Shown here: piece by piece, positions 53,013-61,716 of the stretch
Position numbering within the stretch: position 1 is the stretch's first letter
How the letters are laid out: every line of letters begins with the position of its first letter
Source: JAXLXE01 sp046328115
GTDB taxonomy: Bacteria > Chloroflexota > UBA6077 > JACCZL01
Reading direction: 5' to 3'
Length of the DNA: 64,000 nucleotides
Assembly: GCA_046328115.1 (NCBI GenBank)
Contig: JAXLXE010000004.1
Coordinates: forward strand, 124,001 to 188,000
Position numbers and translations under genes: made by a program
Notes under the pieces: model-generated
What the model was told of the DNA's origin: nothing
Seen by the model: only the letters and a program-made list of their open reading frames with translations
The model's database searches: none

Positions 53013-53843
53013 CTAGTAGGGGAGCTGGGTTTCGGGATTGTCGTGCATGTAGTGTGCCAGGTGAACGCCCAGATCCTCCTGAAGCTGGATGGTCAGTCCG
53101 CCGTCTACCACCAGGGCGTGGCCCGTGATGAACGCGGCCTCGTCGCTGCAGAGGAACAGGATGGCATTGGCAATGTCCACCGGTCGGCCACAATGGCGAA
53201 CCGGGTACTGCTGATCGAAGAAAGCCAGGCCAGAGGCGTTGTCCTTCCAGCGTTCCTCCATCCGCTCCGTGACGATGTGGCCCGGGCAGATGGCGTTGAC
53301 GCGGATGCCCAGCGGGCCAAAGTCCGTGGCCATCTGGCGGGTGAGCCCGATCACCGCCGTCTTGCCCGCCTCGTAGATGAGCCTGCGGGGCGCGGTGAGG
53401 AGGCCATGCACGCTGGAGATGTTGATGATGGAGCCGTGGGCGTGCTTTTGCATCTCCGGCACGGCGTACTTAGCGCCCAGGAACATGGCCTTCACCAGGA
53501 GCGCCATGCCGCGGTCCCAGGCCTCCTCGGTGATCTCCACGGCGCTGCCGTTGTTGCCGGCGCCGGAGTAGGCATTGTTGACCAGGATGTCCAGCCGGCC
53601 CCAGAGGGACACCGCGTGCTCGATCATCTGGCGGATCTCGGCGTGCTTGCTCACGTCCGTCTGCAGGACGGCCGCGGTGCCGCCGGCGGCCTCGATGCGG
53701 TCCGCGTTATTGCGGGCGGCGTCCATATTGACGTCCGCTACGAGGACCTTAGCGCCCTCCTCCGCCAGCCGCCGGGCCGTGGCGCCGCCGATACCAAGCG
53801 CGCCACCCGTGACCACCGCCACCTGTCCTTCTACTCGACCCAT
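53013..53843 (-). CDS. SDR family oxidoreductase
   Basis: This 276-residue short-chain dehydrogenase has VTGGALGIGGATARRLAEEG and VADVN for NAD(H)-type binding, NNAYSG in place of NNAG, and Ser in NISSVHG. The catalytic Tyr-Lys appears as IYEAGK rather than YxxxK with the usual spacing preserved. INAICPGHIVTERM follows. ATG 53843 has GAGGA upstream. It lies 30 bp before the chaperonin-like gene. A 17-base hairpin (53008-53024) contains its stop codon and may modulate readthrough. Confidence 0.9.
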   Translation of the reverse strand: MGRVEGQVAVVTGGALGIGGATARRLAEEGAKVLVADVNMDAARNNADRIEAAGGTAAVLQTDVSKHAEIRQMIEHAVSLWGRLDILVNNAYSGAGNNGSAVEITEEAWDRGMALLVKAMFLGAKYAVPEMQKHAHGSIINISSVHGLLTAPRRLIYEAGKTAVIGLTRQMATDFGPLGIRVNAICPGHIVTERMEERWKDNASGLAFFDQQYPVRHCGRPVDIANAILFLCSDEAAFITGHALVVDGGLTIQLQEDLGVHLAHYMHDNPETQLPY

Positions 53844-53874
53844 CGTCTGTTCCTCACTACTCCCCAGCTTGCAC

Positions 53875-54261
53875 TCAGCGCTTGTCGATCCAGCGCTCTG
53901 GCCGAAGCACCAGCATCACCATCCGCTCGTGGCCACCCTGGTCCACGATTCGTTTCGCAGCCTCGGCGCCACGGTACAACGTGTGGAGCGCCAATCGCTC
54001 GTCGTAGGTTACCGAGTCCCGAACGCTGACCGGTCCCTCCACGCTGACGTAGCCAAACTTACCATCGTCGATGCACAGCGTTGCCCGCCCGGAGTGCGCC
54101 GCGTTGCGATGCTTCACGGATCCGCGCTCCGTGATGATCCAGATCTCTGGAGCCTCGTAGCGGAACCACACCGGGACGGCGTGGATGCGGCCGTGGCCGA
54201 GGGTTGCGAGCGTGGCATTGCGCGGCGTCTGGAGGTACGCGCTGAGTCCGTCGTCGGGCAC
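53875..54261 (-). CDS. PPOX-class split-barrel flavin/F420-binding protein
   Basis: This 128-residue protein has the pyridoxamine-phosphate-oxidase-like split barrel seen in F420-dependent reductases: LATLGHGRIHAVPVWFRYEA, IWIITERGSVKHRNA, and YVSVEGPVSV. It would reduce or oxidise a small substrate with FMN or F420. It is the first gene of a four-gene minus-strand run (31, 30 and 16 bp gaps) leading to the chaperonin-like and BNR genes. GTG 54261 is the start. Confidence 0.85.
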   Translation of the reverse strand: MPDDGLSAYLQTPRNATLATLGHGRIHAVPVWFRYEAPEIWIITERGSVKHRNAAHSGRATLCIDDGKFGYVSVEGPVSVRDSVTYDERLALHTLYRGAEAAKRIVDQGGHERMVMLVLRPERWIDKR

Positions 54262-54424
54262 GCCCCATGGTACTCCCCCGGCCCGCTCGCCGACGAGGCT
54301 ACGTTACTCGTGATGGACCAAATCAGCGGCCTGGTGGAACCGGCGCAGCCCTGGACGCGTCCCGGGAGCAAGCGACTCCAACCAGGATTCTGACTGAGAA
54401 ACTGACGCAAACGAGGGGATGACC

Positions 54425-54832
54425 ATGGGAACCACGATCCGCGCGATGATTGCCAGCGCTGTGGCAGCGTCCTTGCCGGTCCTGGCGCTGATCCCGATCT
54501 GTGCGGCCGGCCTGCCCGCGGACGGCGCCTGGTTCATGGGCCTGGTCCTGGCCCAGCCGGCCGGCGCCGCGCTGGCGGGATTTGTGTTCCGCGCGATGGG
54601 CGGCAGCCCACCCTGGCTGGCAGCGGGCGCGGCGTTGCTGGGCATGGCCGGCGGCTGGCTCCTGGGCGCCATCGTGGCTGACCTCGCGTTCAACGCGCAG
54701 GACCTGGCGATGCAGGCGTTCTTCGCCTTCCTGGGGGTGTTCGTGGTGCCGTGGAGCATCCCGCCCTGGCTGACCGCGCTGCTGGCGTGGTGGGTGGCCC
54801 GGCGGGGTAGCGTGAAACTGGCAACGGCGTAG
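54425..54832 (+). CDS. Small polytopic membrane protein
   Basis: This 135-residue protein has about four hydrophobic helices (MIASAVAASLPVLALIPICA, AWFMGLVLAQPAGAALAGFV, WLAAGAALLGMAGGWLLGAI and AFFAFLGVFVVPWSIPPWLT). ATG 54425 has GAGGGG 6 nt upstream. It lies just before the TetR-exporter operon on the same strand. No family was recognised. Confidence 0.7.
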   Translation: MGTTIRAMIASAVAASLPVLALIPICAAGLPADGAWFMGLVLAQPAGAALAGFVFRAMGGSPPWLAAGAALLGMAGGWLLGAIVADLAFNAQDLAMQAFFAFLGVFVVPWSIPPWLTALLAWWVARRGSVKLATA

Positions 54833-54877
54833 TATCCGGGGTCCGCAACCCTGACCGGATGGGACATTCCGGTATCG

Positions 54878-54887
54878 ACAGTACTGT
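54878..54887. promoter_or_regulatory. Palindrome upstream of the double-HTH TetR gene
   Basis: ACAGTACTGT is a perfect 10-bp palindrome, 22 bp before the TetR start. TetR sites are usually longer, so this may be the core of a larger, imperfect site. Confidence 0.4.
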
Positions 54888-54909
54888 ATGCGGGGCGTAC
54901 CATCGTCTC

Positions 54910-55707
54910 ATGAGCGATGCGCCCCGCGCACGGATCCTGGCGGCGGCCCGCGAGCTTCTGGCGGACCCGGAGCGTCGGAACCACGTCTCGATCGGGGCGG
55001 TGGCGGCATCCGCGCGGGTCAGCCGGGCCACCGTGTACCGCCACTTCCCAGATAAAGCAGCGCTGCTGGGCGCGGCGCTGGGCACGCAGGCGGAGCAGGG
55101 GCCGCCCGCCGACCCGCGCACCAGAATCCTCCAGACGGCGCTGGAAGTGTTCGGCGAGCGGGGAGTCCACGGGGCGACGCTGGCCGAGATCGCCGAGCGG
55201 GCGGAGATCTCCCTGTCTGGGCTGCACTGGCACTTCCGCAACAAGGAAGAACTGGTGAACGCGGTGGCCCAGCAGGCACCACCCATGGGAACGCTGATCG
55301 CGGAGCTGGGCAAAGCTGGCGGCGAAGATGCAGATCTGGAGGGGCAGCTCACGCAGGTTGCTCTGACGCTGCTTCGGTTTATCCAGACGCGGCGCTCGCT
55401 GATTCGCTTCCAGATCGTGGAGGCGCCAATCTACCCGGACGTGGCCAGGCTGGCCACCACGTACACGCTGGGCCGGGCGCTCTCGCTGTTGACCACGCTG
55501 TTCGAGCGCCACGCCGCCAGGGGGCGGCTCCGGCCTGGGGATGCGCGCGTGCGGGCGCAGGCGTTCGTGAGCATGTTTGGCATGTTAGGGCTGCTGCGGC
55601 CAGCCTTTGACAGCGTGCTGGCGCCAGATGATCTGGAGACGGCCCGCGAGTACGTGCGCATCCTGGTGCGCGGCGTGCTGGCGGAGGGTGCGGAGGCGAT
55701 GGCGTGA
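54910..55707 (+). CDS. TetR-family regulator with two tandem HTH domains
   Basis: This 265-residue protein has two TetR_N-type DNA-binding domains in series. Residues 4-60 contain ARILAAARELLADPERRNHV and ARVSRATVYRHFPDKAALLG. Residues 70-125 contain RTRILQTALEVFGERGVHGA and AEISLSGLHWHFRNKEELVN. A C-terminal ligand/dimer domain follows. Ordinary TetR proteins have one HTH, so two per chain (four per dimer) is unusual. ATG 54910 is chosen; its stop overlaps the next GTG by four bases, so it heads the exporter operon it probably controls. Confidence 0.88.
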   Translation: MSDAPRARILAAARELLADPERRNHVSIGAVAASARVSRATVYRHFPDKAALLGAALGTQAEQGPPADPRTRILQTALEVFGERGVHGATLAEIAERAEISLSGLHWHFRNKEELVNAVAQQAPPMGTLIAELGKAGGEDADLEGQLTQVALTLLRFIQTRRSLIRFQIVEAPIYPDVARLATTYTLGRALSLLTTLFERHAARGRLRPGDARVRAQAFVSMFGMLGLLRPAFDSVLAPDDLETAREYVRILVRGVLAEGAEAMA

Positions 55708-56495
55708 GCATCATGACGCCGACGGAGCAGCGCAGCACCGGGTCCACGCCGGGCTCCGTGCCAAACGGCCAGCGCGACAGCGGCAATCCCGCGCCCAGGT
55801 CGGCCCCACACCGACCACCGCGCCCGCTAATCGCGCTGGTCCTGCTGGCCGCGGTGGCGGGCACGCTCTGGTGGCAGATGGGGTTCCCCATGCCCGCTCG
55901 GTCCGCCACTGGCCTGCTGACGGCCTCCGGCACGCTGGAGGCGGACGAAGTGCTGATTGGCTCCGAAGTCTCGGGGCGGCTGCTGGAGATCGCGCGGGAG
56001 GGCGACTCGGTCCCAACAGGTTCCATGGTGGCGCGGCTGGATGATTCGCTGCTCCAGCTCCAGTTCCGCCAGGTGGACACGGCCACCCAGCAGCAGCTCA
56101 GCATCCAGGCGGACCGCTACCGCCTGCGCACCTCCGTGGGCGGGATCGTGACGCGGGTGCCGATGAAGGTGGGCGAGGTGGTCTCACCCGGCCAGACGGT
56201 GCTCGCCGTGGCCGATCTGGCAGATCTGAAGCTCACGGCCTACGTGCTGGAGCGGGACATGGGCAAGGTGCGGATCGGCCAGGCCGTGGACGTGACGGCG
56301 GACCCTTTCCCCGGGCGTGTCTTCCGGGGCCGAGTCACGGCAACGAACCAGCGAGCGGAGTTCACGCCGCGCAACATCCAGACCCAGCGGGATCGGCTGA
56401 ACCTCGTGTTCGGGATCACGATCCGCGTGGAGAACCCAGACCTGGCGCTGAAGCCGGGGATGCCGGCAGACGTGGCATTCCCACCCCTGGACTGA
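55704..56495 (+). CDS. HlyD/YbhG-like membrane-fusion protein with minimal hairpin
   Basis: This 263-residue protein has an N-terminal membrane anchor (LIALVLLAAVAGTLWWQMGF), a lipoyl/barrel-sandwich pair (ASGTLEADEVLIGSEVSGRL and VGGIVTRVPMKVGEVVSPGQ), and beta-barrel strands ending LKPGMPADVAFPPLD. Only about 20 residues separate the lipoyl halves, so the coiled-coil hairpin used to reach an outer-membrane channel is absent, as expected for a cell without a TolC-type partner. It starts at GTG 55704, overlapping the TetR stop. Confidence 0.85.
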   Translation: MSIMTPTEQRSTGSTPGSVPNGQRDSGNPAPRSAPHRPPRPLIALVLLAAVAGTLWWQMGFPMPARSATGLLTASGTLEADEVLIGSEVSGRLLEIAREGDSVPTGSMVARLDDSLLQLQFRQVDTATQQQLSIQADRYRLRTSVGGIVTRVPMKVGEVVSPGQTVLAVADLADLKLTAYVLERDMGKVRIGQAVDVTADPFPGRVFRGRVTATNQRAEFTPRNIQTQRDRLNLVFGITIRVENPDLALKPGMPADVAFPPLD

Positions 56496-56503
56496 GGACG
56501 GAC

Positions 56504-57634
56504 ATGGGCTTCTCGCGCGTCCTGGCCATGGTCCAAAAGGAATTCATCCAGATCCGTCGGGACCGGCGAACGCTGGCGATCGTCCTGGTGATGCCGGTGA
56601 TGCAGCTCCTGATCTTTGGTTACGGCATCAACACCGTGGTGGACCACCTGGCCACGATCGTCTTCGACGAGTCGAGCGACCCGGACAGCCGTGCCCTGGT
56701 GGCGGCATTCCAGAACAGCGGCTACTTTGACGTGGTGGCCTCCGCTCGCTCGGCGGCGGAGGCGGCGGACGCCATCGACGCCGGACATGCAAAGGTGGCG
56801 CTGCTGATCCCCCCGGACTACGGTGACTCGATCCTCAGGGCCCGGGTGGCACCGATTCAGGTTCTGGTGGACGGGTCAGACCCCAACATCGCGCAGACGG
56901 CGCTCTTCGCGGCCGGCGTGATCGGCCAGTCGCACTCCGCGGAGGTGAGCGCCAATCTGGCCCAGCGGCTGGGGCGCCCATCGATTCGCTCTGGCGTGGA
57001 GCTCCGGCCGGTGGTGCTCTACAACCCGAGCATGCTGAGCGTGAACTTCATGGTGCCGGGCATCATCGGGCTGATCATGCAGTTCCAGACCCTGATCTTG
57101 ACGGCGTTCGCGGTGGTTCGAGAGCGCGAGCGGGGGACGCTGGAGCAGCTTGTGGTGACGCCGATCAAACCGTGGGAGCTGATGCTGGGCAAGCTGATCC
57201 CGTTCACGGTGACGGCGTTCGCGGGAGCCACGGTGGCGCTGGTGGCCGGCTGGGTGCTGTTCGGCGTGGAGGTGGTGGGTAGCCTGGTGCTGCTGGCCGC
57301 GCTCTCGGCCCTGTTCCTGCTGGGCTCGCTGGGGGTGGGCCTGCTCATCTCCACGGTCTCGCAGACCCAGGGCCAGGCGGTGCAGATTGCCATGTTCTTC
57401 CTGTTTCCCGCCATCCTGCTCTCTGGCTTCATGTTCCCCCGGGAGACCATGCCCCCAGCCGTCCAGGGCCTGAGCCTGCTCATCCCGCTGACGTACTTCC
57501 TCCAGATCCTGCGCGGCATCATGCTGAAGGGCGTAGGGCCGGACGTGCTCTGGCCCCTGGTGGCACCGCTGGCCGGGTTCAGCCTGCTGGTGTTCGGCCT
57601 GAGCGCCTGGCGGTTCCAGAAGCGGCTGGGCTAG
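56504..57634 (+). CDS. ABC-2 type exporter permease
   Basis: This 376-residue protein has one N-terminal helix, a large extracytoplasmic loop (about 50-190), and five C-terminal helices with RERERGTLEQLVVTPIKPWE, the ABC-2 family signature. It resembles YbhS/YbhR-type drug exporters. It is followed without a gap by the ATPase gene. Only one permease gene is present, suggesting a homodimer. Confidence 0.92.
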   Translation: MGFSRVLAMVQKEFIQIRRDRRTLAIVLVMPVMQLLIFGYGINTVVDHLATIVFDESSDPDSRALVAAFQNSGYFDVVASARSAAEAADAIDAGHAKVALLIPPDYGDSILRARVAPIQVLVDGSDPNIAQTALFAAGVIGQSHSAEVSANLAQRLGRPSIRSGVELRPVVLYNPSMLSVNFMVPGIIGLIMQFQTLILTAFAVVRERERGTLEQLVVTPIKPWELMLGKLIPFTVTAFAGATVALVAGWVLFGVEVVGSLVLLAALSALFLLGSLGVGLLISTVSQTQGQAVQIAMFFLFPAILLSGFMFPRETMPPAVQGLSLLIPLTYFLQILRGIMLKGVGPDVLWPLVAPLAGFSLLVFGLSAWRFQKRLG

Positions 57635-58582
57635 ATGTTAGGCCTGGTCGAATCGGTCATCGAGGTGCGCAACCTCACTAAGGTGTTCGGCGATCGCGTG
57701 GCGGTAGACGACGTGAGCTTTACCGTTGAGCCGGGCGAGGTCTTTGGATTCCTGGGGCCCAACGGCTCGGGCAAGAGCACCACCATCCGGATGCTCTGCG
57801 GCATTCTGGCACCGACCAGCGGCTCCGGGCGGGTGCTAGGCTTCGACATCGCCAACGAAGGCGAGCGGATCAAGCAGCACATCGGCTACATGAGCCAGCG
57901 GTTCGCGCTGTACGAGGACCTGAGCGTGCGCGAGAACCTGAACTTCTACGCGGGGGTCTACAGCGTGCGCGGCCGCGCACGCCGCGAGCGGATCGAGGAG
58001 CTCGTGGAGATGGCGGGGCTGCGGGGCCGCGAGCACCAGATCACGGGCACGCTCTCCGGCGGCTGGAAGCAGCGCCTGGCGCTGGGCTGCGCCATCGTCC
58101 ACCGCCCGCGGTTGCTGTTCCTGGACGAGCCCACGGCGGGCGTGGACCCGGTCTCGCGGCGGCGATTCTGGACCATGATCCACGGGCTGGCGCGAAGCGG
58201 CGTGACGGTGTTCGTGACCACGCACTACCTGGACGAGGCGGAGCACGCCACGCGCATTGGCATGATCCACGACGGGGTGCTGCGGGCGCTGGCGCCGCCG
58301 GAGGAGCTGAAGCTGACCTCGCTGCAGGGGCAACTGGTGAACCTGCGCTGCGAGGAGCCGTTTGATACGGCGCTGGCGATGGAGCGGATCCCGGGCGTGC
58401 GCGACGTGGCGCTGCACGGGCGGGACATCCACGTGCTGATGGACCCGCTGCTGCTCTCGGTGGACGCGCTCGTACAGGCGCTACGCGAGCGTGGCGTGAC
58501 GGTGCACGAAGCGCACCCGATCCCGCCGACGCTGGAGGACGTGTTCATTAGCCTGATCGGCGGCCGGGCTGTACGGGTCTAG
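57635..58582 (+). CDS. ABC-2 exporter ATP-binding protein
   Basis: This 315-residue ATPase has Walker A GPNGSGKST, the signature LSGGWKQRLALGCAIVHRPR, Walker B LLFLDEPTAGVDP and switch His in VFVTTHYLDEAEH. The signature LSGGWKQ is the drug-exporter type. It powers the permease encoded immediately upstream. The operon ends at the hairpin at 58585. Confidence 0.95.
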   Translation: MLGLVESVIEVRNLTKVFGDRVAVDDVSFTVEPGEVFGFLGPNGSGKSTTIRMLCGILAPTSGSGRVLGFDIANEGERIKQHIGYMSQRFALYEDLSVRENLNFYAGVYSVRGRARRERIEELVEMAGLRGREHQITGTLSGGWKQRLALGCAIVHRPRLLFLDEPTAGVDPVSRRRFWTMIHGLARSGVTVFVTTHYLDEAEHATRIGMIHDGVLRALAPPEELKLTSLQGQLVNLRCEEPFDTALAMERIPGVRDVALHGRDIHVLMDPLLLSVDALVQALRERGVTVHEAHPIPPTLEDVFISLIGGRAVRV

Positions 58583-58584
58583 CA

Positions 58585-58615
58585 GGGTCGGCTAGCGAAG
58601 TGCGCTAGCCGACCC
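58585..58615. terminator. Bidirectional terminator hairpin
   Basis: A perfect 13-bp stem (GGGTCGGCTAGCG with CGCTAGCCGACCC) has a 5-base loop. It lies between the ATPase stop and the convergent LLM gene. Confidence 0.8.
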
Positions 58616-58626
58616 GGGGTTCGAGC

Positions 58627-59595
58627 TCAGGAGAACTTGGGCGCCAGGTCGCTGGCGATGAGGTCCAGCATGCCGTAGTCGTTCACCGGCACGAGCTGGA
58701 AGTAGAAGCGGGTTGCGCCCACGGCCTGCAGCGCGCGGATCTGGGCCGCCACCTCGTCCAGGGTGCCAATCATCATGCCGCCGTCCACCATACTGGTGAT
58801 CCACTCATCCACGTTGTCCTTCTGGTTGTTGAAGTCCAGGCGGATCTGGCAGCGCCGGCGCAGGTCGTCGCGGTCCTTGCCCACGATGAAGCAGCCAGCC
58901 CAGGAGAACGTGATGGTGCTGGGGTCGCGGCCGATGGCCTTGCAAGCCTCCGTGACGCGCTCCTTCCGCTCCGTGAAGCGGGTATGGTCGCCGCCGAACA
59001 CGTTGCACTCGGTGGCAAACATGGCCGTAAGACGGGGGGTACGCTTGGGCCCGCCGCCGCCGATGATGATCGGCGGGGTTGGCCGCTGGACCGACTTGGG
59101 GTGGCCCGGGGCATCCTGAATGCTGAACGCGCGGCCCTGGTAGGTACCGGTGCCGTCGCGCCAGAGGCGGGTGCAGATCTCCAGCGAGTCCTCCAGGATG
59201 TCAAATCGCCCCTTGGCGTCCGGGAAGGGAATGCCCAGCGTCCTGTGCTCCTTCTCGAACCAGCCGGCGCCCATGCCCACCTCGATGCGGCCGCCGCTCA
59301 TCATGTCCACGGTTGCGACCACCTTGGCGAACTCGCCAGGGTAGCGGAAGGTCATGGGGCTGACCATGGTGCCCAGGCGGACGCGCTTGGTGTCGCGCGC
59401 CAGGCCGGCCAGCACCGCCCAGGCGTCCGTTGAATCGGACTCCAGGGGCGTGTTCATAGGATGGTAGTGGTCCGAGCGGAAGAAGCCCTGGAACCCCAGC
59501 GCCTCGGCCCGCTGCGCCAGCGAGCGCATCTCGTCGTAGGTACCGCCCTCCTGGGGCTCCAGCATGATGTTCCAGCTAGCCAGTGCGTTAGCCAC
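58627..59595 (-). CDS. LLM-class F420-dependent oxidoreductase
   Basis: This 322-residue TIM-barrel enzyme has the luciferase-like pattern: GFQGFFRSDHYHPMNTPLES, VRLGTMVSPMTFRYPGEFAK, GGRIEVGMGAGWFEKEHRTL and PPIIIGGGGPKRTPRL. Such proteins usually use F420 rather than FMN in this group. GTG 59595 is preferred because GGAGG lies 9 nt upstream; a TTG at 59604 would touch that site. The substrate is unknown. It is a single gene. Confidence 0.9.
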   Translation of the reverse strand: MANALASWNIMLEPQEGGTYDEMRSLAQRAEALGFQGFFRSDHYHPMNTPLESDSTDAWAVLAGLARDTKRVRLGTMVSPMTFRYPGEFAKVVATVDMMSGGRIEVGMGAGWFEKEHRTLGIPFPDAKGRFDILEDSLEICTRLWRDGTGTYQGRAFSIQDAPGHPKSVQRPTPPIIIGGGGPKRTPRLTAMFATECNVFGGDHTRFTERKERVTEACKAIGRDPSTITFSWAGCFIVGKDRDDLRRRCQIRLDFNNQKDNVDEWITSMVDGGMMIGTLDEVAAQIRALQAVGATRFYFQLVPVNDYGMLDLIASDLAPKFS

Positions 59596-59811
59596 CCTGA
59601 TCAACCTCCTCGCCCGCGCCGGGCGCCCTGTGGATCGTAGTTCGCCGCCAAGTATGGCTGAACCGGGGGCTGGCGGTGACTACGCTCGTGGTCCGGGTTG
59701 ACCTCGGCGTCACGATCTGTACCGTCGATCGACGTAGCGATCGTCCGAGACGGTAGACGTCCTGACCCTGAACAGCACACGCCGCGGCTCGTCCATCGCG
59801 ACTGCCCGTCC

Positions 59812-59817
59812 TAGAAT
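59812..59817 (+). promoter_or_regulatory. -10 box for leaderless DUF4160 mRNA
   Basis: TAGAAT is followed by six bases and the ATG of the DUF4160 gene. The same 6-nt spacing occurs between TATAGT and the ArsR GTG at 25470. No Shine-Dalgarno site is present. Confidence 0.45.
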
Positions 59818-59823
59818 CTCGCG

Positions 59824-60084
59824 ATGCCAATCGTCTCTGTCTTCTTCGGGATAGTCATCCGTATGTTCTACAGGGAGCACGGAGTGGGTCATTTCCATGC
59901 CGAATACCACGGCGAGATCGCCTCGTTCACATTCGATGGTCGGTTACTGGCAGGTACAATTCGATCGAGAACAGCGCGGCGCCTGATCGAGGAGTGGGCA
60001 TCGCAGCATCGGTTCGAGTTGGAACGGAACTGGCGACGTGCGCTAGCAGGCGAGCCGCTCGAACGCATCGAACCTCTCGAATGA
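59824..60084 (+). CDS. DUF4160 family protein
   Basis: This 86-residue protein matches the DUF4160 pattern MPIVSVFFGIVIRMFYREHG, VGHFHAEYHGEIASF, and LIEEWASQHRFELERNWRRA. These proteins are usually encoded next to DUF2442, as here (9 bp gap), in pairs often described as toxin-antitoxin-like. No activity is established. Translation appears leaderless. Confidence 0.88.
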   Translation: MPIVSVFFGIVIRMFYREHGVGHFHAEYHGEIASFTFDGRLLAGTIRSRTARRLIEEWASQHRFELERNWRRALAGEPLERIEPLE

Positions 60085-60093
60085 AGAGGTGAC

Positions 60094-60345
60094 ATGGAAC
60101 CACTGCCCAGAGTGATCAACGCGGTCTACGTCGACGGTCATCGAATCCAGCTTGAATTCAGCGATGGCCTCGCGGGAACCGTGGACTTTTCTGCCTGGCT
60201 CGATGGCCCGGTGTTCGAGCCGCTGAAGTCGGCAGAGTTCTTTGCACGCTTCTTCCTGGACGGCGGCACCGTATCCTGGCCGAACGGAGCGGACGTGGCT
60301 CCAGAGACGCTGCACGAGCGCGTGAAAGCCGACCACGCCGCCTGA
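60094..60345 (+). CDS. DUF2442 family protein
   Basis: This 83-residue protein has the DUF2442 pattern: RVINAVYVDGHRIQLEFSDG, GTVDFSAWL, and VSWPNGADVAPETLHE. It is the partner of the DUF4160 gene 9 bp upstream. GAGGTGAC lies just before the ATG. The pair may form a toxin-antitoxin-like module. Confidence 0.88.
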   Translation: MEPLPRVINAVYVDGHRIQLEFSDGLAGTVDFSAWLDGPVFEPLKSAEFFARFFLDGGTVSWPNGADVAPETLHERVKADHAA

Positions 60346-60407
60346 CCCGATCGACAGTCCTCCGCCACTCCAGTGATCCGGAGGCTGGATTTCTCGGAGG
60401 CACTTGG

Positions 60408-60641
60408 TTGGACCAGGTCAAGACATTCGTCCTGCGGTATCAGGAGTGCGGCTATCCAGCCATCATCGGCATCTTCATCGTTATCCAGGCGTACGCAATG
60501 GACTCAGGGTCCACGCTTCCGTCACTTGATTTCCCTACCTTCAAGCGCGTGGAACGCCAGGCCGGACCACTGAAGTGGATGTTCCTGGCGATCGGATCGC
60601 TGGCGATTCTGGTCTCGGTGTTCTGCTTCCTCAAACACTAG
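60408..60641 (+). CDS. Small two-helix membrane protein
   Basis: This 77-residue protein has two hydrophobic segments (AIIGIFIVIQAYAM and WMFLAIGSLAILVSVFCFL) flanking a polar loop. The start is TTG 60408, supported by GGAGG exactly 7 nt upstream. No family was recognised. Confidence 0.6.
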   Translation: MDQVKTFVLRYQECGYPAIIGIFIVIQAYAMDSGSTLPSLDFPTFKRVERQAGPLKWMFLAIGSLAILVSVFCFLKH

Positions 60642-60823
60642 CCCGCGCGAGACCCCACCTCATCCACGCACATCGCCTGCACTGGCGCGGCACGCGGCAG
60701 CCTGTCGCGGCATTGTTGCTGCCCCTCCTGAGGCGAGGTGGATAGTTGAGAAAAGGGGGCCGGAGAGCCCACCGATGCGCGCGCCTCTGACGGGGTTCGA
60801 GGTAGGGGTCAAGAGTCGCGACG

Positions 60824-61294
60824 ATGGCACGACGGTCGTTTCTGTTCAACCTGGTGACCGTGGTGAGCACGGCGAATCTCGTGGTCGTGTTGTTCGCGCT
60901 ATCCGGCCTGCTCCCTCCGGCCGTCCAGTCCGCCGCGCTGGCATTCTCCACCGCGGCAGTCGCGCTAGGTTTCGCATCCTATCTCGTCCAATGGTGGGTG
61001 TATCCCTGGCCACGGTTCAAGCTGTCGCTGACCGGCTCGATCGTGTGGTTTCGCGTGCTACGGTGGGACGAGATCGTCATCCTCTTCCTCGCGACCGCGA
61101 GTGCACAGCCGGGCTTCCGTCCGCGGATCTCGGAGTTGTTCTCAATGCCCGGGCTCTACGATCCGGAGCGAGTCACCTGGTCGACGGCGTTCGCGATCTC
61201 GTACTTCGCGCACCTGTGCCACTTGAGAGTTCGCGAGTTATCGGAATTCTCTCAACGGCGACCAGTACTGGCTTCGCCGAGCCAGGTGAAGTAA
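60824..61294 (+). CDS. Hypothetical membrane protein
   Basis: This 156-residue frame has two N-terminal hydrophobic helices (LVTVVSTANLVVVLFALSGL and ALAFSTAAVALGFASYLVQW), then a more polar part with a possible third segment. A longer frame in another register overlaps it and is rejected because it lacks helices. The ribosome site is weak, so the call is moderate. Confidence 0.5.
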   Translation: MARRSFLFNLVTVVSTANLVVVLFALSGLLPPAVQSAALAFSTAAVALGFASYLVQWWVYPWPRFKLSLTGSIVWFRVLRWDEIVILFLATASAQPGFRPRISELFSMPGLYDPERVTWSTAFAISYFAHLCHLRVRELSEFSQRRPVLASPSQVK

Positions 61295-61506
61295 GAGCCA
61301 CCCAGACGGTGAAGGGGGCGTCGAGCGGGATGGCGCGCTTACCGAGTATGCTTGCCGAACCGTATCAGGGCGTGGCCAAACTTGGCGTAGGCCGACGCTA
61401 TCGGCGGGACAACGATCGAGCGTCGAAGACAGCCGATTACACCGACCGCACGCCGTCGGATCGAAGTCGGTGTTGGCCACGGCGTGGACCGCGAATCGGA
61501 CGACCG

Positions 61507-61716
61507 TCAGACCTCGACGTACGTCCCCACCGCGGCAGGCTGCGGTACTGCCTCACCCTTCAGCCGCAGCCCTTCGATGTGGAACTGGATGGCCTCCTGG
61601 ATCTCCTGCTCGGTCTCCTGGATGGTCCGTCCCGTGGCAACGCAGCCTGGCAAGTCAGGAACGTACGCGGAATAGTTCCGCTCAGCCTTCTCGATCACCA
61701 CCGCATAGCGCATCAA
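61507..61716 (-). CDS. hicB: HicB family antitoxin
   Basis: This 69-residue protein has the HicB partial RNase H-like fold: YAVVIEKAERNYSAYVPDLP, GCVATGRTIQETEQEIQEAI. Its start overlaps the end of hicA by four bases. It should bind and neutralise HicA. No C-terminal DNA-binding domain is present, so autoregulation may need another factor. Confidence 0.9.
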   Translation of the reverse strand: MMRYAVVIEKAERNYSAYVPDLPGCVATGRTIQETEQEIQEAIQFHIEGLRLKGEAVPQPAAVGTYVEV

